Below, one piece after another: positions 1 to 6,824 of a stretch of 12,607 nt of DNA (position 1 is its first letter; every line of letters begins with the position of its first letter). The translations under genes were made by a program, and so were the position numbers. The notes beneath the pieces are model-generated. The model saw only the letters and a list, made by a program, of their open reading frames with translations. It made no database searches and was not told the origin of the DNA. The stretch lies in contig JAADFA010000113.1 of assembly GCA_013153135.1 (NCBI GenBank), positions 1-12,607 of the forward strand, in the 5' to 3' direction. The stretch is from Chloroflexota bacterium (GTDB lineage: Bacteria; Chloroflexota; Anaerolineae; Anaerolineales; DRMV01).

Positions 1-70
1 GGAAGCCCGCGGCTAGTTAGGTATAAAACCGCGCGAATAGTTCGGCCCAACTCGCGGTAGCGAGGATAGT

Positions 71-121
71 GGGTGGGTTCAGCCGCCAGCGGCCCGCGAA
101 TTTACGCGGCTTCAGCCACCC
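71..121. repeat. Imperfect palindrome, REP-like intergenic repeat
   Basis: The arms 71-85 and 107-121 are inverted copies with 12 of 15 positions paired: GGGTGG against CCACCC at the outside, and AGCCG against CGGCT on the inside. The loop is about 21 nt. The right arm contains GCTTCAG then CCA then CCCGCGGC (109-126). A nearly identical word, without the CCA, occurs at 3466-3480. AGCCCGCGGC also occurs at 4-13 by the window edge. These matches suggest a dispersed repeat family. A chance GC-rich palindrome cannot be excluded. Confidence 0.4.
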
Positions 122-141
122 GCGGCATGGGCTTCGCGAGA

Positions 142-169
142 TTTACCTGCGCCTTACGGCTGGTATAAT
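142..169 (+). promoter_or_regulatory. Extended -10 promoter of the membrane protein/peptidase operon
   Basis: A perfect TATAAT (164-169) is preceded by TGG (161-163), giving an extended -10 element. A 4/6 match to the -35 box, TTTACC, lies at 142-147 with a 16-bp spacer. The expected transcription start is near 176, giving a leader of about 27 nt. A ribosome-binding site GGAGAGG (189-195) ends 7 nt before the ATG at 203. This is the only promoter seen before the first operon. Confidence 0.7.
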
Positions 170-202
170 GACCGCACGACAGTTCCTTGGAGAGGATGTG
201 GG

Positions 203-1051
203 ATGGCGCGACCTCGCCGACCCTGGCCTGACCCGGATAAACTGAGCCTCTTTAGTGCGGCAACCACGTTGGTGATTGTGCTCAATCGCTGGCCCGCGTT
301 GCAGACGCCGCTGTGGACGTGGCAGGGTCCCGAGGCTCCATCTGGGACTATTCACATTTCGCCTCAGTCGTTGTTGATTTTAATTCTCGCCGCGCTGGGG
401 CTCACGGGCACAGATTGGGTTTTGCGTGACCATCCCGCGTATCCATCCCTTCGTTCTCGCGGCCTGTGGCACGCGCTGTTGCCCACCTTCGCCCTCGACG
501 CCCTTGCGACCTTGATTCGCGATTGGCCCATGGGCTGGACGTGGCTCTTCGTCTTGCTCTTCGGCCTGGTGAGCGTGCTCGTCATCCTCATCGCGGAGTT
601 CATTGTCGTCGATCCGCAAGACCCGCGCGCATTATGGGCGAATTGGGCCTTGCAAGCCATGGGCTACGGCTTGTTCTTCCTCTTTACCTTGGGCCTTTAT
701 CAGGGCCGTTGGCCTTTGCTCGCGCGGCCGTTTTTGCTGGCCGTTGCCGCGTGGTTCATCGGTCATCGCCTGTGGGCCCTGCAAGCCCCGCGCGCGTCCT
801 TAGGTCCCGAAGGCTTCACCCTTGCGTTGCTCGCAGCCCATTGGGGTTGGGCCCTGAGCTTGCTCCGCGAGGTCGGCCTTGCGCCGGCAGGGGCGAGCTT
901 GCTCTTGCTCGCCGCGGTCTACGGTTGGACTCAGGTGGTCATGGGCTTGCTGCAGGGGCATGCGACCCGGGACGCGTTTCGCATGGCCTTGGGCCCAAGT
1001 TTGGCTTTTGTGCTGTTGGCGTTGCTCTTTTGGGGGGATGGCACCTTATGA
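203..1051 (+). CDS. Polytopic membrane protein, possibly DUF5656-like
   Basis: A 282-residue integral membrane protein of unknown function. I count about eight hydrophobic segments: roughly 14-30, 54-72, 87-105, 111-136, 147-165, 172-192, 203-250 (probably two) and 262-277. The short N-terminus is rich in Arg and Pro, consistent with an inside N-terminus. No catalytic motif or transporter signature is visible. The length, the HP...W..LP pattern near residues 78-94 and the context recall the small DUF5656 membrane family of Chloroflexota, but I cannot confirm that. The start is supported by GGAGAGG 7 nt upstream and an extended -10 promoter. The stop overlaps the JAMM peptidase start (ATGA, 1048-1051), so the two are translationally coupled. 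It may be a membrane partner or substrate of the two peptidases that follow. Confidence 0.8.
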   Translation: MARPRRPWPDPDKLSLFSAATTLVIVLNRWPALQTPLWTWQGPEAPSGTIHISPQSLLILILAALGLTGTDWVLRDHPAYPSLRSRGLWHALLPTFALDALATLIRDWPMGWTWLFVLLFGLVSVLVILIAEFIVVDPQDPRALWANWALQAMGYGLFFLFTLGLYQGRWPLLARPFLLAVAAWFIGHRLWALQAPRASLGPEGFTLALLAAHWGWALSLLREVGLAPAGASLLLLAAVYGWTQVVMGLLQGHATRDAFRMALGPSLAFVLLALLFWGDGTL

Positions 1052-1455
1052 ACCCGCACGGTGTGGGGTTGCGGCGAGAGCATGTCACCGCGATGCGCGC
1101 GCACGTTGCCCGTGAGGCCCCGCGCGAGGCGTGTGGCCTTGTCGCGGGCCGCGATGGGTGGAGCGTGCACGTGTACCCCATCCCCAACGTCGCGGCGCAC
1201 CCTGAGCAGCGCTATCGTATGGACCCCACGGCCCAGTGGCGCGCGTTTCGGGATATGGACGCACGCGGGTGGGACTTGCTCGCGATTTATCACTCGCACC
1301 CGTGTGGATATCCCTACCCTTCATCTATCGATGTTGCTGAAGCCGCGTATCCGGTGGTGTATTTGATCTGGGCGCCGGTCGGCAGCACTTGGGTTGTCCG
1401 TGGATATCGTCTGGACGGGGGCCGCGTGCGGCCGGTGCCGATTCGTTGGGAATGA
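1048..1455 (+). CDS. JAMM/MPN+ (M67 family) metallopeptidase
   Basis: A 135-residue single-domain JAMM (MPN+) zinc peptidase. The motif is complete: Glu27 in the REACGL stretch, then H82-S-H84, seven residues, and S92-x-x-D95 (HxH-x7-Sx2D). Known bacterial single-domain relatives hydrolyse isopeptide or thioester-derived bonds at the C-terminus of ubiquitin-like sulfur carriers, for example Mycobacterium Mec acting on CysO-cysteine. A similar role here is inference; no ThiS/MoaD/CysO-like gene is in the window. The start is ATG 1048, overlapping the previous stop as ATGA, with a G-rich ribosome-binding stretch at 1032-1038. The reading frame stays open upstream to 466, but that part lies inside the membrane protein gene in another frame and adds no domain. 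The HExxH protease gene follows 7 nt downstream. Confidence 0.88.
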   Translation: MNPHGVGLRREHVTAMRAHVAREAPREACGLVAGRDGWSVHVYPIPNVAAHPEQRYRMDPTAQWRAFRDMDARGWDLLAIYHSHPCGYPYPSSIDVAEAAYPVVYLIWAPVGSTWVVRGYRLDGGRVRPVPIRWE

Positions 1456-1462
1456 GGATAGC

Positions 1463-3274
1463 ATGACCAGGGGTTGGGCCGCCCGTTGGTTGTTCCTGCT
1501 TCCCGTGTTAGCTGGTGTCGTGTGGTTTTGGCCCTCGCGCAAGTCCACGGGGTGGATCGTGCGTGTGCACCCTACGGGCGGCTTGTTCGTGGGCGATGTC
1601 GTCAGTTGGGAAGTGCGCCCGCCTCCAGGCCAGGTCCAACGCGGGGAGCCGGTCGTTCTCCGCTTGCAGCGCGGGGGGTTGACCCTGGAGTGGCGCGCGA
1701 CGTTTCAACCTTTTGGTTTCGCACGCGAGCTGGCAGCTGTGGTCCCGCTGGCCTGGGATACGCGCGTCGGTCCTGCGGAGCCGGGCACCTACATCTTGAC
1801 GGTGATCTACCATGACACGCCACAGGGCCAATGGCCGGTGCATTTAGCCCCCGCGGAGCAGCGCCCATGGTGGGAGCAAGGCGTCCATTGGCGCACGCGG
1901 GATCTGCCGTGCTGTCAGGTGGTCACGCTTACCCGCACGCCTGCGAGCCGAGATGCGTTCCTCTTGGAACCGTTGCTGCAAACGACATGGGCGCGGTTGA
2001 CCCAGCGCTTGGGCCAACCCGACGAGCGGCCCACAGTGGTCTGGGTGCCCCGATTGTTAGGACAGGGCGGCTTTGCCCTGCGCGCAAACTTATGGCTTTC
2101 GTATCTTGATCAAGACCCCACCGGCAGCGATCCCGCGGTGCTCCTTCACCACGAGCTCACCCATTGGTTCGACCACGCCTTGCACCCGGCCACGCGGCCA
2201 TCTATGTTGGTCGAAGGATGGGCTGTATATTTAAGCCACGGCCACTACCACCGCGAGCCCTTGCTCGACCGAGCCGCGGCCTTATTGCCGTTAGGGCTTT
2301 ACATCCCTCTGCCCCGCCTGGTGGAAGGATTTTACACGCACCAGCACGAGGTCGCGTACCTCGAAGCTGGCGCGCTGTTTTCCTACATGGTGGATCGCTG
2401 GGGCTGGGACGCGGTCCATCGATTTTATGTGCAGTTCCCGCAGGGGACGTCCACCACGGCCCTGCACGACCAACACCGCGCTTCGAAGGACGCGCTTGTT
2501 TTGACCGGGGGGCCTGTTGATGGCCTCCGGCGGGATACCCCGGCGGCGAGCGATTGGGGGCCCTTGGTGGTGGTCGCGCAAGCGCGCACCGAGGGCGAGC
2601 GGCTGGACGTCGCGCTGCAGCAGGCCTTTGGGGTGGACTTGGCCACCTTGGACCAAGACTTTCGGGCGGCATTGCGCGCACGAGCCCAGGAAGCTCGGCT
2701 CTGGATCGCGGACGTCGATTTGACCGTGCGGCATTTTGAAACCTTGCGACGTTACCAACAGGTGCTCGATCCCAGCGCGCACTATACCCAGGCCTGGCTG
2801 CTACCTTTGGATTTGTTGCAGGAGCGAGACGTCATCGCGGATGTGTACCGTCAACCCGGGGATGTCACGAGTGTGGTCGCGCGTCTGCTCTTGCAAGAGG
2901 CCGCGCGGCGTCGCAATTTGGGCGACTATCGCGGGGCCCAGGCCGCGCTTCAGGCGGTTACGCAGGTCTTGGACGCGGTCGAAGCCGGGCATCCGCGCGC
3001 GTGGCTAGCACATCCCATGGCGCGCCGCGTGGCGTGGTGGGTCGAGAAGGCCCACGCGTGCGGCTGGGCGCCCCAACGCTTGATGCTGGACGATGCCCAG
3101 GTGGTTATGTGGGTATGGCGTCCCGCGACGTACCCGTGGCTGGAGGCGGTCCCGCGGGGGGCGCTGGCTGCATGTCGGCCGATTCAGGGAGTGGATCTCG
3201 CGACGCGGGCGGCGCTGTGGCGTTGGCCTGCATATCCGCAAGGGGTCGTGCTCGATCGCTGGTCGCGGCCTTAG
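1463..3274 (+). CDS. Membrane-anchored peptidase-MA-like gluzincin metallopeptidase
   Basis: A 603-residue protein with the zinc motif H230-E-L-T-H234 and a third ligand probably E251 in the VEGWA stretch, 17 residues later. This HExxH...E layout is typical of gluzincins of the peptidase MA-like family (Pfam Peptidase_MA_2 type). Residues 8-23 form one hydrophobic segment after an Arg-containing N-terminus, either a signal anchor or an uncleaved signal peptide, so the catalytic part is probably outside the membrane. Residues about 28-130 look beta-rich (Ig-like). Residues 135-400 are the protease domain, including the family-like LSYLDQD stretch and the helix around YLEAGALFSYMVDRWG. The last 150 residues are helical and may be TPR-like. 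ATG 1463 has GAGG 5 nt upstream. An in-frame GTG at 1394 lies inside the JAMM gene and would spoil the signal anchor. The substrate is unknown. Confidence 0.82.
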   Translation: MTRGWAARWLFLLPVLAGVVWFWPSRKSTGWIVRVHPTGGLFVGDVVSWEVRPPPGQVQRGEPVVLRLQRGGLTLEWRATFQPFGFARELAAVVPLAWDTRVGPAEPGTYILTVIYHDTPQGQWPVHLAPAEQRPWWEQGVHWRTRDLPCCQVVTLTRTPASRDAFLLEPLLQTTWARLTQRLGQPDERPTVVWVPRLLGQGGFALRANLWLSYLDQDPTGSDPAVLLHHELTHWFDHALHPATRPSMLVEGWAVYLSHGHYHREPLLDRAAALLPLGLYIPLPRLVEGFYTHQHEVAYLEAGALFSYMVDRWGWDAVHRFYVQFPQGTSTTALHDQHRASKDALVLTGGPVDGLRRDTPAASDWGPLVVVAQARTEGERLDVALQQAFGVDLATLDQDFRAALRARAQEARLWIADVDLTVRHFETLRRYQQVLDPSAHYTQAWLLPLDLLQERDVIADVYRQPGDVTSVVARLLLQEAARRRNLGDYRGAQAALQAVTQVLDAVEAGHPRAWLAHPMARRVAWWVEKAHACGWAPQRLMLDDAQVVMWVWRPATYPWLEAVPRGALAACRPIQGVDLATRAALWRWPAYPQGVVLDRWSRP

Positions 3275-3364
3275 CGGCGTGGTCCCGCTCGGCTTGACTT
3301 TGGTGCCCCTTGAGGCGCGAGAGGCGTGCATTGGGGTGCAGGCGGATTGGCCGAACCAATGTCG

Positions 3365-3403
3365 CGGGCGGCGAAACCTGCCGCGGACGGCTAAAGCCGC
3401 CCG
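3365..3403. repeat. GC-rich palindrome with CGGCTAAAGCCG core
   Basis: An 8-bp perfect inverted repeat, CGGGCGGC (3365-3372) and GCCGCCCG (3396-3403), encloses a second, smaller palindrome around CTAAAG. It lies in the noncoding region after the peptidase operon. GC-rich palindromes with a TAAAGCC or TTCAGCC centre resemble REP-like intergenic repeats I recall from several GC-rich bacterial groups. It could also act as an inefficient terminator for the upstream operon, but no T-tract follows. Confidence 0.45.
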
Positions 3404-3454
3404 CCCGTCGGCCGCGCGCGTTGGGCTGGGCAATTCGCGCACAATGTTATGCCA

Positions 3455-3480
3455 GCTCGCCGCGAGCTTCAGCCCGCGGC
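3455..3480. repeat. Second palindromic unit with GCTTCAG...CCCGCGGC word
   Basis: GCTCGC (3455-3460) and GCGAGC (3462-3467) form a 6-bp inverted repeat separated by one base. They are followed by GCTTCAGCCCGCGGC (3466-3480), which matches the word at 109-126 except for a 3-base insertion there. The word ACGGCTGGT is also shared (156-164 and 3538-3546). Together these suggest that two intergenic regions carry degenerate copies of the same element. Confidence 0.35.
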
Positions 3481-3715
3481 GCGGCACGCGAGCACGGCCA
3501 TGCCCCTACGCCGTGGCCCGCCCGCTACAAAATCCTCACGGCTGGTGCGGTTTGTGGTACAGTTAAGTGACGCGGAACGGATCACTTCGAATTCGTGCGA
3601 TATGCGGCCTAGGCTTGTGCTCGGTGTCAACTTGGGTTTGCAAGTGCACGAAGGCGCTGAAAACCACTCAAGAGCGTCGTTTTGCACTTCAAATTGTTTA
3701 TTTGGAACGGGCATT

Positions 3716-3749
3716 TTCCCTTTGGTTCGGTGGTTCCCTTTGGTAGAAT
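3716..3749 (+). promoter_or_regulatory. 11-bp direct repeat overlapping a possible extended -10 box
   Basis: TTCCCTTTGGT occurs exactly twice, at 3716-3726 and 3734-3744, 18 bp apart. The second copy runs into TGGTAGAAT (3741-3749), a 5/6 match to TATAAT preceded by TG, so it may be an upstream promoter for the S1 gene. A 3/6 match to the -35 box, TTGGTT (3722-3727), is 16 bp upstream and lies partly in the first copy. A repeat of this spacing could be an operator, but no regulator is identified. Confidence 0.35.
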
Positions 3750-3795
3750 ATGCTCGAAATGAGCCTTTACACCTTCCATTTCCGGCTAGGTAGGG

Positions 3796-3801
3796 TATAA
3801 T
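3796..3801 (+). promoter_or_regulatory. -10 box of the S1-domain gene promoter
   Basis: A perfect TATAAT lies 65 bp before the ATG of the S1-domain gene, predicting a leader of about 59 nt. The -35 region is poor: TTTACA (3766-3771) is 24 bp away, and the sequence at optimal distance is only a 2/6 match. The short stem ATCGC/GCGAT (3807-3811 and 3821-3825) in the leader is too weak to call a regulatory structure. Confidence 0.5.
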
Positions 3802-3866
3802 AAGGAATCGCTTAGTCCACGCGATAGAACTTCGCGACGGATCTTAGCCAAGCAAGGAGGTGCGCT

Positions 3867-4610
3867 ATGAGCCAGGAAACGACTGCTCCCCCTGAGATTA
3901 AACGCAAAATGCATTTTCGTGGTGTTATCAAGAAGTTGACAGTGGCTGGGGCGATCGTTGACATTGGGGTTGGGAAGCCGGCGGTTTTACACGTTTCCCA
4001 GGTTCCCAAAGAGAACCCTTTGCAGCGCATTGAAGATCTTCTTTCGGAAGGCCAAGAGGTCGATGTGTGGGTGCGCCGCATCAACCCCAAAGGCATCATT
4101 GAGTTGACAATGATCAAACCCTTGGATCTCGAGTGGCGCGAGATCAAAAAAGGCATGGTGGTTAAGGGCAAAGTGGTCAAGATTCTGCGCAGCGGTATTG
4201 AAGTTGACATTGGTGCCGAAGTGCCCGCGTTTGTGCCCATTGGGGAAATGACCCACGGCTACATCCGCGACCCACGAGAAATTGTTAAGGAAGGCGACGA
4301 GATTGAGGCCCAAGTTATCGAGGTCAACCGGCGCCGCAAGCGTATCCGTTTGAGCATGAAGGCCCTGGAGCCCAAGCCCGAAGAGGTTGGCCGTTTGACC
4401 CGTGAGGAGAAAACGGACGACAACTACGTGCCCAGCCCCATGGAGCTGGCGTTGATGAAGGCCTTACAAGAGGCCAAGGCGCGGCTGGCCAACCAAGATG
4501 GTGAAGCGCGCGAGACTACATTGCGCCAAATCCAAGAGTTGGAGCAAGCCTTGGCCGACATGCGCCGCAAGCGCGGCCGAGGAGGTAATGGACGCCATCG
4601 TTTGAACTAG
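3867..4610 (+). CDS. S1 RNA-binding protein with two S1 domains
   Basis: A 247-residue cytosolic protein with two S1 OB-fold RNA-binding domains, about residues 14-83 and 94-166. The second is canonical (KGMVVKGKVVKI, IEVDIGAEVPAFVPIGE, VIEVNRRRKRIRLSMKA). A helical, probably coiled-coil segment (192-235) and a basic Arg/Gly tail (233-245) follow. It is much shorter than ribosomal protein S1 (four to six domains), so it is better called S1-like than rpsA. A role in translation or mRNA binding is inferred from the fold. The start is well supported by AAGGAGGT (3854-3861) just upstream of ATG 3867. The gene is visibly less GC-rich than its neighbours, with more AAA, GAA and GTT codons, which fits strong expression or selection rather than proven transfer. 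The glycosyltransferase gene starts 25 bp downstream. Confidence 0.9.
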   Translation: MSQETTAPPEIKRKMHFRGVIKKLTVAGAIVDIGVGKPAVLHVSQVPKENPLQRIEDLLSEGQEVDVWVRRINPKGIIELTMIKPLDLEWREIKKGMVVKGKVVKILRSGIEVDIGAEVPAFVPIGEMTHGYIRDPREIVKEGDEIEAQVIEVNRRRKRIRLSMKALEPKPEEVGRLTREEKTDDNYVPSPMELALMKALQEAKARLANQDGEARETTLRQIQELEQALADMRRKRGRGGNGRHRLN

Positions 4611-4635
4611 CGCGCGGCGTGCGTGGGGGGAACGG

Positions 4636-6207
4636 ATGGCCTGGCGAGGAGGCCGCGTCCCCTGGCGTCGGGGTTGGCATGGCCTGGTAGCGGGTCTGTT
4701 GGCTCTGTTGATGTGGGGGGCCGCCCGCTGGACGGCTAGGACGATTTTCGAGGATTGGCCCCACCTGGAAGACGAGGTTGCCTACTGGTGGCAGGCCCAG
4801 GCTGCGAGCCGGGGTGCGCTCTACGTGCCTTCACCTCCTCAACCGCATTTGTTCTTGGTTCCGTTTGTCATTGACGACGCGCAAGGTCGTCGGTTTGGTA
4901 AATATCCCCCGGGCTGGCCGGTGGTGCTGGCGATGGGGATGCGCCTCGGTCGGGCCGCGTGGGTGAACCCGAGCCTGGCCAGCGTGGCCATTCTACTGGT
5001 TTATTGGATTGGGCGACGTTTGGACGGGCCGGCCTTAGGTCTGCTGAGCGCGACCCTGGCGTTGACCTCGCCGTTCGTCTGGCTCAACAGTGGGTCGTTG
5101 CTGTCTCATCCGTTGGCTTGGGTCCTTAGCCTGGCCCTGACCTGGGCGTGGGTGGTTGTTGCGACGGCGCCCGAGGCTCAGGGCCGGGCTTGGTTGTGGG
5201 GGGCTGCTGGGATATCAGGGCTGGCGGGGGCGGCCCTTTTGTTGACGCGACCGTGGACGGGGGTAGCGCTGCTGGCGGTGTTGGGACCGGGATGGGTCCT
5301 TTTGGCTTGGCGGCGCCCCAATCTGCGTGTAGCCATCGCCTCAATGATGGCTTTGTGGGGCCTAGGCGTGGCCCTCTACCTCACATGGCAATACATCCTT
5401 ACCGGCAGCCCCTGGCGCAGCCCCTACACGTTATGGTGGCCATATGACCGCGTCGGCTTTGGACCCGGCCATGGCGTGTTGCCCGAAGGCCACAACCTCG
5501 ATCAGGCGTGGATCAATACCAAATTCAGCCTCCAGGTCGGCATGGCCGACATCTTGGGTTGGTATCGCTGGTCGTGGCTCTTGCTGCCTGTCGGCCTGAT
5601 TATGGCCGGACGCCGCACGGCCGCTTGGCCCGTTATCCTCGCCTTCCCTGCCTTGGTGCTTTTTTATATGGCTTATTGGGTCGGCGCGTGGCTGTTCGGC
5701 CCGCGGTATTATTACGAAGGCGTACACAGCTGGTTTATTCTCACCGCGTGGGGCGTGCTGGGCTTGCTCCGGGCTCTAACTCGGCTGCCCAGGCCCAGGC
5801 TGCGACGGGGCGCGCTGGCCTTGCTGGCCGCGGGGCTGTTCGCCTTGGTTTGGGCAAACCTGCGCTATTACCTGCCTGGTCGCCTGGCGATGATGTATGA
5901 CCTGTATGGCATGTCACCTCGGCGGGTGCGCGTGTTCCTACGCCCCGAAGCCCAAGCCCTGACCCCCGCGCTGGTCTTTGTGCAAGACGTCACGCGCTGG
6001 ATGGATTACGCGGTCTACGTGCCCTTGCAAGACCCTTGGTTGCAAACGCCCTGGGTCTTCGCGATCGACCCCGGTCGTTGGTCTGCCCGTCGTGCGTTGG
6101 CTCAGGCCTTCCCCGGCCGGACGCGGCTGCTCTACGCGCCAAAACAAGACCCATGGCGCTTGGCCGTTTGGGTCGAACCGGGCGACCGCTCGCGCGCTTC
6201 GCCGTAA
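4636..6207 (+). CDS. GT-C membrane glycosyltransferase (GT39/ArnT-like)
   Basis: A 523-residue polytopic membrane protein of the GT-C fold, related to protein O-mannosyltransferases and ArnT. A first transmembrane segment (about 14-32) is followed by an external loop with the acidic pair D46-E47 in HLEDEVAYWWQA, where this superfamily has its catalytic Asp. GKYPPGWP (89-95) and LLTRPWTG (202-209) are typical later motifs. P356-R-Y-Y-Y-E361-G marks a long external loop, before the last membrane helices and a roughly 110-residue exposed C-terminal domain. These enzymes move a sugar from a polyprenyl-phosphate donor to lipid or protein on the outer face of the membrane. Donor and acceptor cannot be told from sequence. 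ATG 4636 has GGGGGG 5 nt upstream. The close spacing to the S1 gene suggests cotranscription. Confidence 0.85.
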   Translation: MAWRGGRVPWRRGWHGLVAGLLALLMWGAARWTARTIFEDWPHLEDEVAYWWQAQAASRGALYVPSPPQPHLFLVPFVIDDAQGRRFGKYPPGWPVVLAMGMRLGRAAWVNPSLASVAILLVYWIGRRLDGPALGLLSATLALTSPFVWLNSGSLLSHPLAWVLSLALTWAWVVVATAPEAQGRAWLWGAAGISGLAGAALLLTRPWTGVALLAVLGPGWVLLAWRRPNLRVAIASMMALWGLGVALYLTWQYILTGSPWRSPYTLWWPYDRVGFGPGHGVLPEGHNLDQAWINTKFSLQVGMADILGWYRWSWLLLPVGLIMAGRRTAAWPVILAFPALVLFYMAYWVGAWLFGPRYYYEGVHSWFILTAWGVLGLLRALTRLPRPRLRRGALALLAAGLFALVWANLRYYLPGRLAMMYDLYGMSPRRVRVFLRPEAQALTPALVFVQDVTRWMDYAVYVPLQDPWLQTPWVFAIDPGRWSARRALAQAFPGRTRLLYAPKQDPWRLAVWVEPGDRSRASP

Positions 6208-6217
6208 CCTTTGGCCG

Positions 6218-6246
6218 TGGACGTCGTCTTATCATCAACACATCAT
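6218..6246 (+). promoter_or_regulatory. Weak candidate promoter for the sigma factor gene
   Basis: TGGACG (6218-6223, 4/6 to the -35 box) and CATCAT (6241-6246, 4/6 to the -10 box) are 17 bp apart, in the more AT-rich gap between the glycosyltransferase and sigma genes. A transcript would begin at about the ATG at 6253. That fits the lack of any Shine-Dalgarno sequence there. Both boxes are weak, so readthrough from the upstream operon is equally likely. Confidence 0.25.
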
Positions 6247-6252
6247 ATACCC

Positions 6253-6816
6253 ATGAGCCGCGCGCAACATCAGGATGAGGAGGCCCGCCTCTTGGCGCGG
6301 GTACGTCAATGGGATGCCGATGCGTGGACCGCGCTGTACCAGCGGTATAGCCCGGAACTATACCGGTTTGCCGCTCGTCAATTGGGCGATGCCCATCTGG
6401 CGGAAGAGTGCGTGGCCGAGACTTTCGCCCGATTGCTGTACGCCCTGCGCGATGGCGGTGGACCGCGTTCCCATTTGCGCGCGTACCTGTACCGCATCGC
6501 GCAGAATTGGATTAATGACCATTACCGCCAGCAACAACGGCAAACGCCGACCCACGACCCCGAACGTGACCCCGTTTGGTCCGACCCGGGATGGTCGCCG
6601 GATGAGTGGGCCGATGCCCAGGATGAAGCGCATCGCTTGCGCCGCGCGTTGGCGATGCTCCCCGAAGCGCAGCGCACGGTGTTGGTGCTACGTTTTATCG
6701 AGCAGCTCCCGCACGCGGAGGTGGCCCGCATCATGGGCCGCAGTGTCGCCGCCGTCAAGGTGCTCCAACATCGCGCATTAGCCAACTTGCGGCGCATTTT
6801 GGCATCTTCTTTGTGA
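6253..6816 (+). CDS. ECF-type sigma-70 family RNA polymerase sigma factor
   Basis: A 187-residue sigma factor with only regions 2 and 4, the ECF arrangement. Region 2 covers about residues 22-93, with the DAHLAEECVAETFARLL helix and RAYLYRIAQNWINDHYR at its end. The linker is rich in Asp and Pro (100-122). Region 4 covers about 126-180, with LPEAQRTVLVLRFIEQLPHAEVA and a helix-turn-helix ending in VKVLQHRALANLRR. ATG 6253 is chosen. A TTG at 6211 would add 14 residues outside the domain. Neither has a visible ribosome-binding site. The next gene, a single-pass membrane protein, starts 8 nt after the stop, the usual arrangement of sigma factor and anti-sigma factor. It probably directs transcription in response to an envelope signal; its target promoter is unknown. 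Confidence 0.9.
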   Translation: MSRAQHQDEEARLLARVRQWDADAWTALYQRYSPELYRFAARQLGDAHLAEECVAETFARLLYALRDGGGPRSHLRAYLYRIAQNWINDHYRQQQRQTPTHDPERDPVWSDPGWSPDEWADAQDEAHRLRRALAMLPEAQRTVLVLRFIEQLPHAEVARIMGRSVAAVKVLQHRALANLRRILASSL

Positions 6817-6824
6817 GAGGACGG

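Larger units (their letters stand above)
3275..3866. other. 592-bp intergenic region without a convincing gene
   Basis: Bases 3275-3550 are very GC-rich and dominated by palindromes. Bases from about 3560 to 3866 are clearly more AT-rich and hold candidate promoter elements for the S1-domain gene. Small inverted repeats occur at 3565-3570 with 3582-3587 (AAGTGA/TCACTT) and at 3642-3648 with 3683-3689 (AAGTGCA/TGCACTT). Open frames of 86 to 157 codons cross the region but have no recognisable domain and arg/pro/ala-rich content typical of GC-rich noncoding frames. I see no tRNA, no known riboswitch and no transposase remnant. Confidence 0.6.

Noticed and set aside
466..1047. Open frame extending the JAMM gene 194 codons upstream
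   Set aside because: It lies within the membrane protein gene in another frame, is Arg/Ala/Gly-rich without a domain, and the JAMM domain begins right after ATG 1048.
3273..3289. AGCGG/CCGCT hairpin at the end of the peptidase operon as a terminator
   Set aside because: The stem is only 5 bp, overlaps the stop codon and is followed by no T-tract.
3551..3563. TGGTACAGT as an extra extended -10 box
   Set aside because: It has no acceptable -35 box and is more than 300 bp from the next gene. The boxes at 3744 and 3796 are better placed.
3093..3793. Overlapping open frames of 86-157 codons between the peptidase and S1 genes
   Set aside because: They cross palindromic repeats, lack ribosome-binding sites and recognisable domains, and change frame without support.
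6211..6252. TTG at 6211 as the sigma factor start
   Set aside because: It has no ribosome-binding site and adds 14 residues outside the sigma domain. ATG 6253 fits the family N-terminus.
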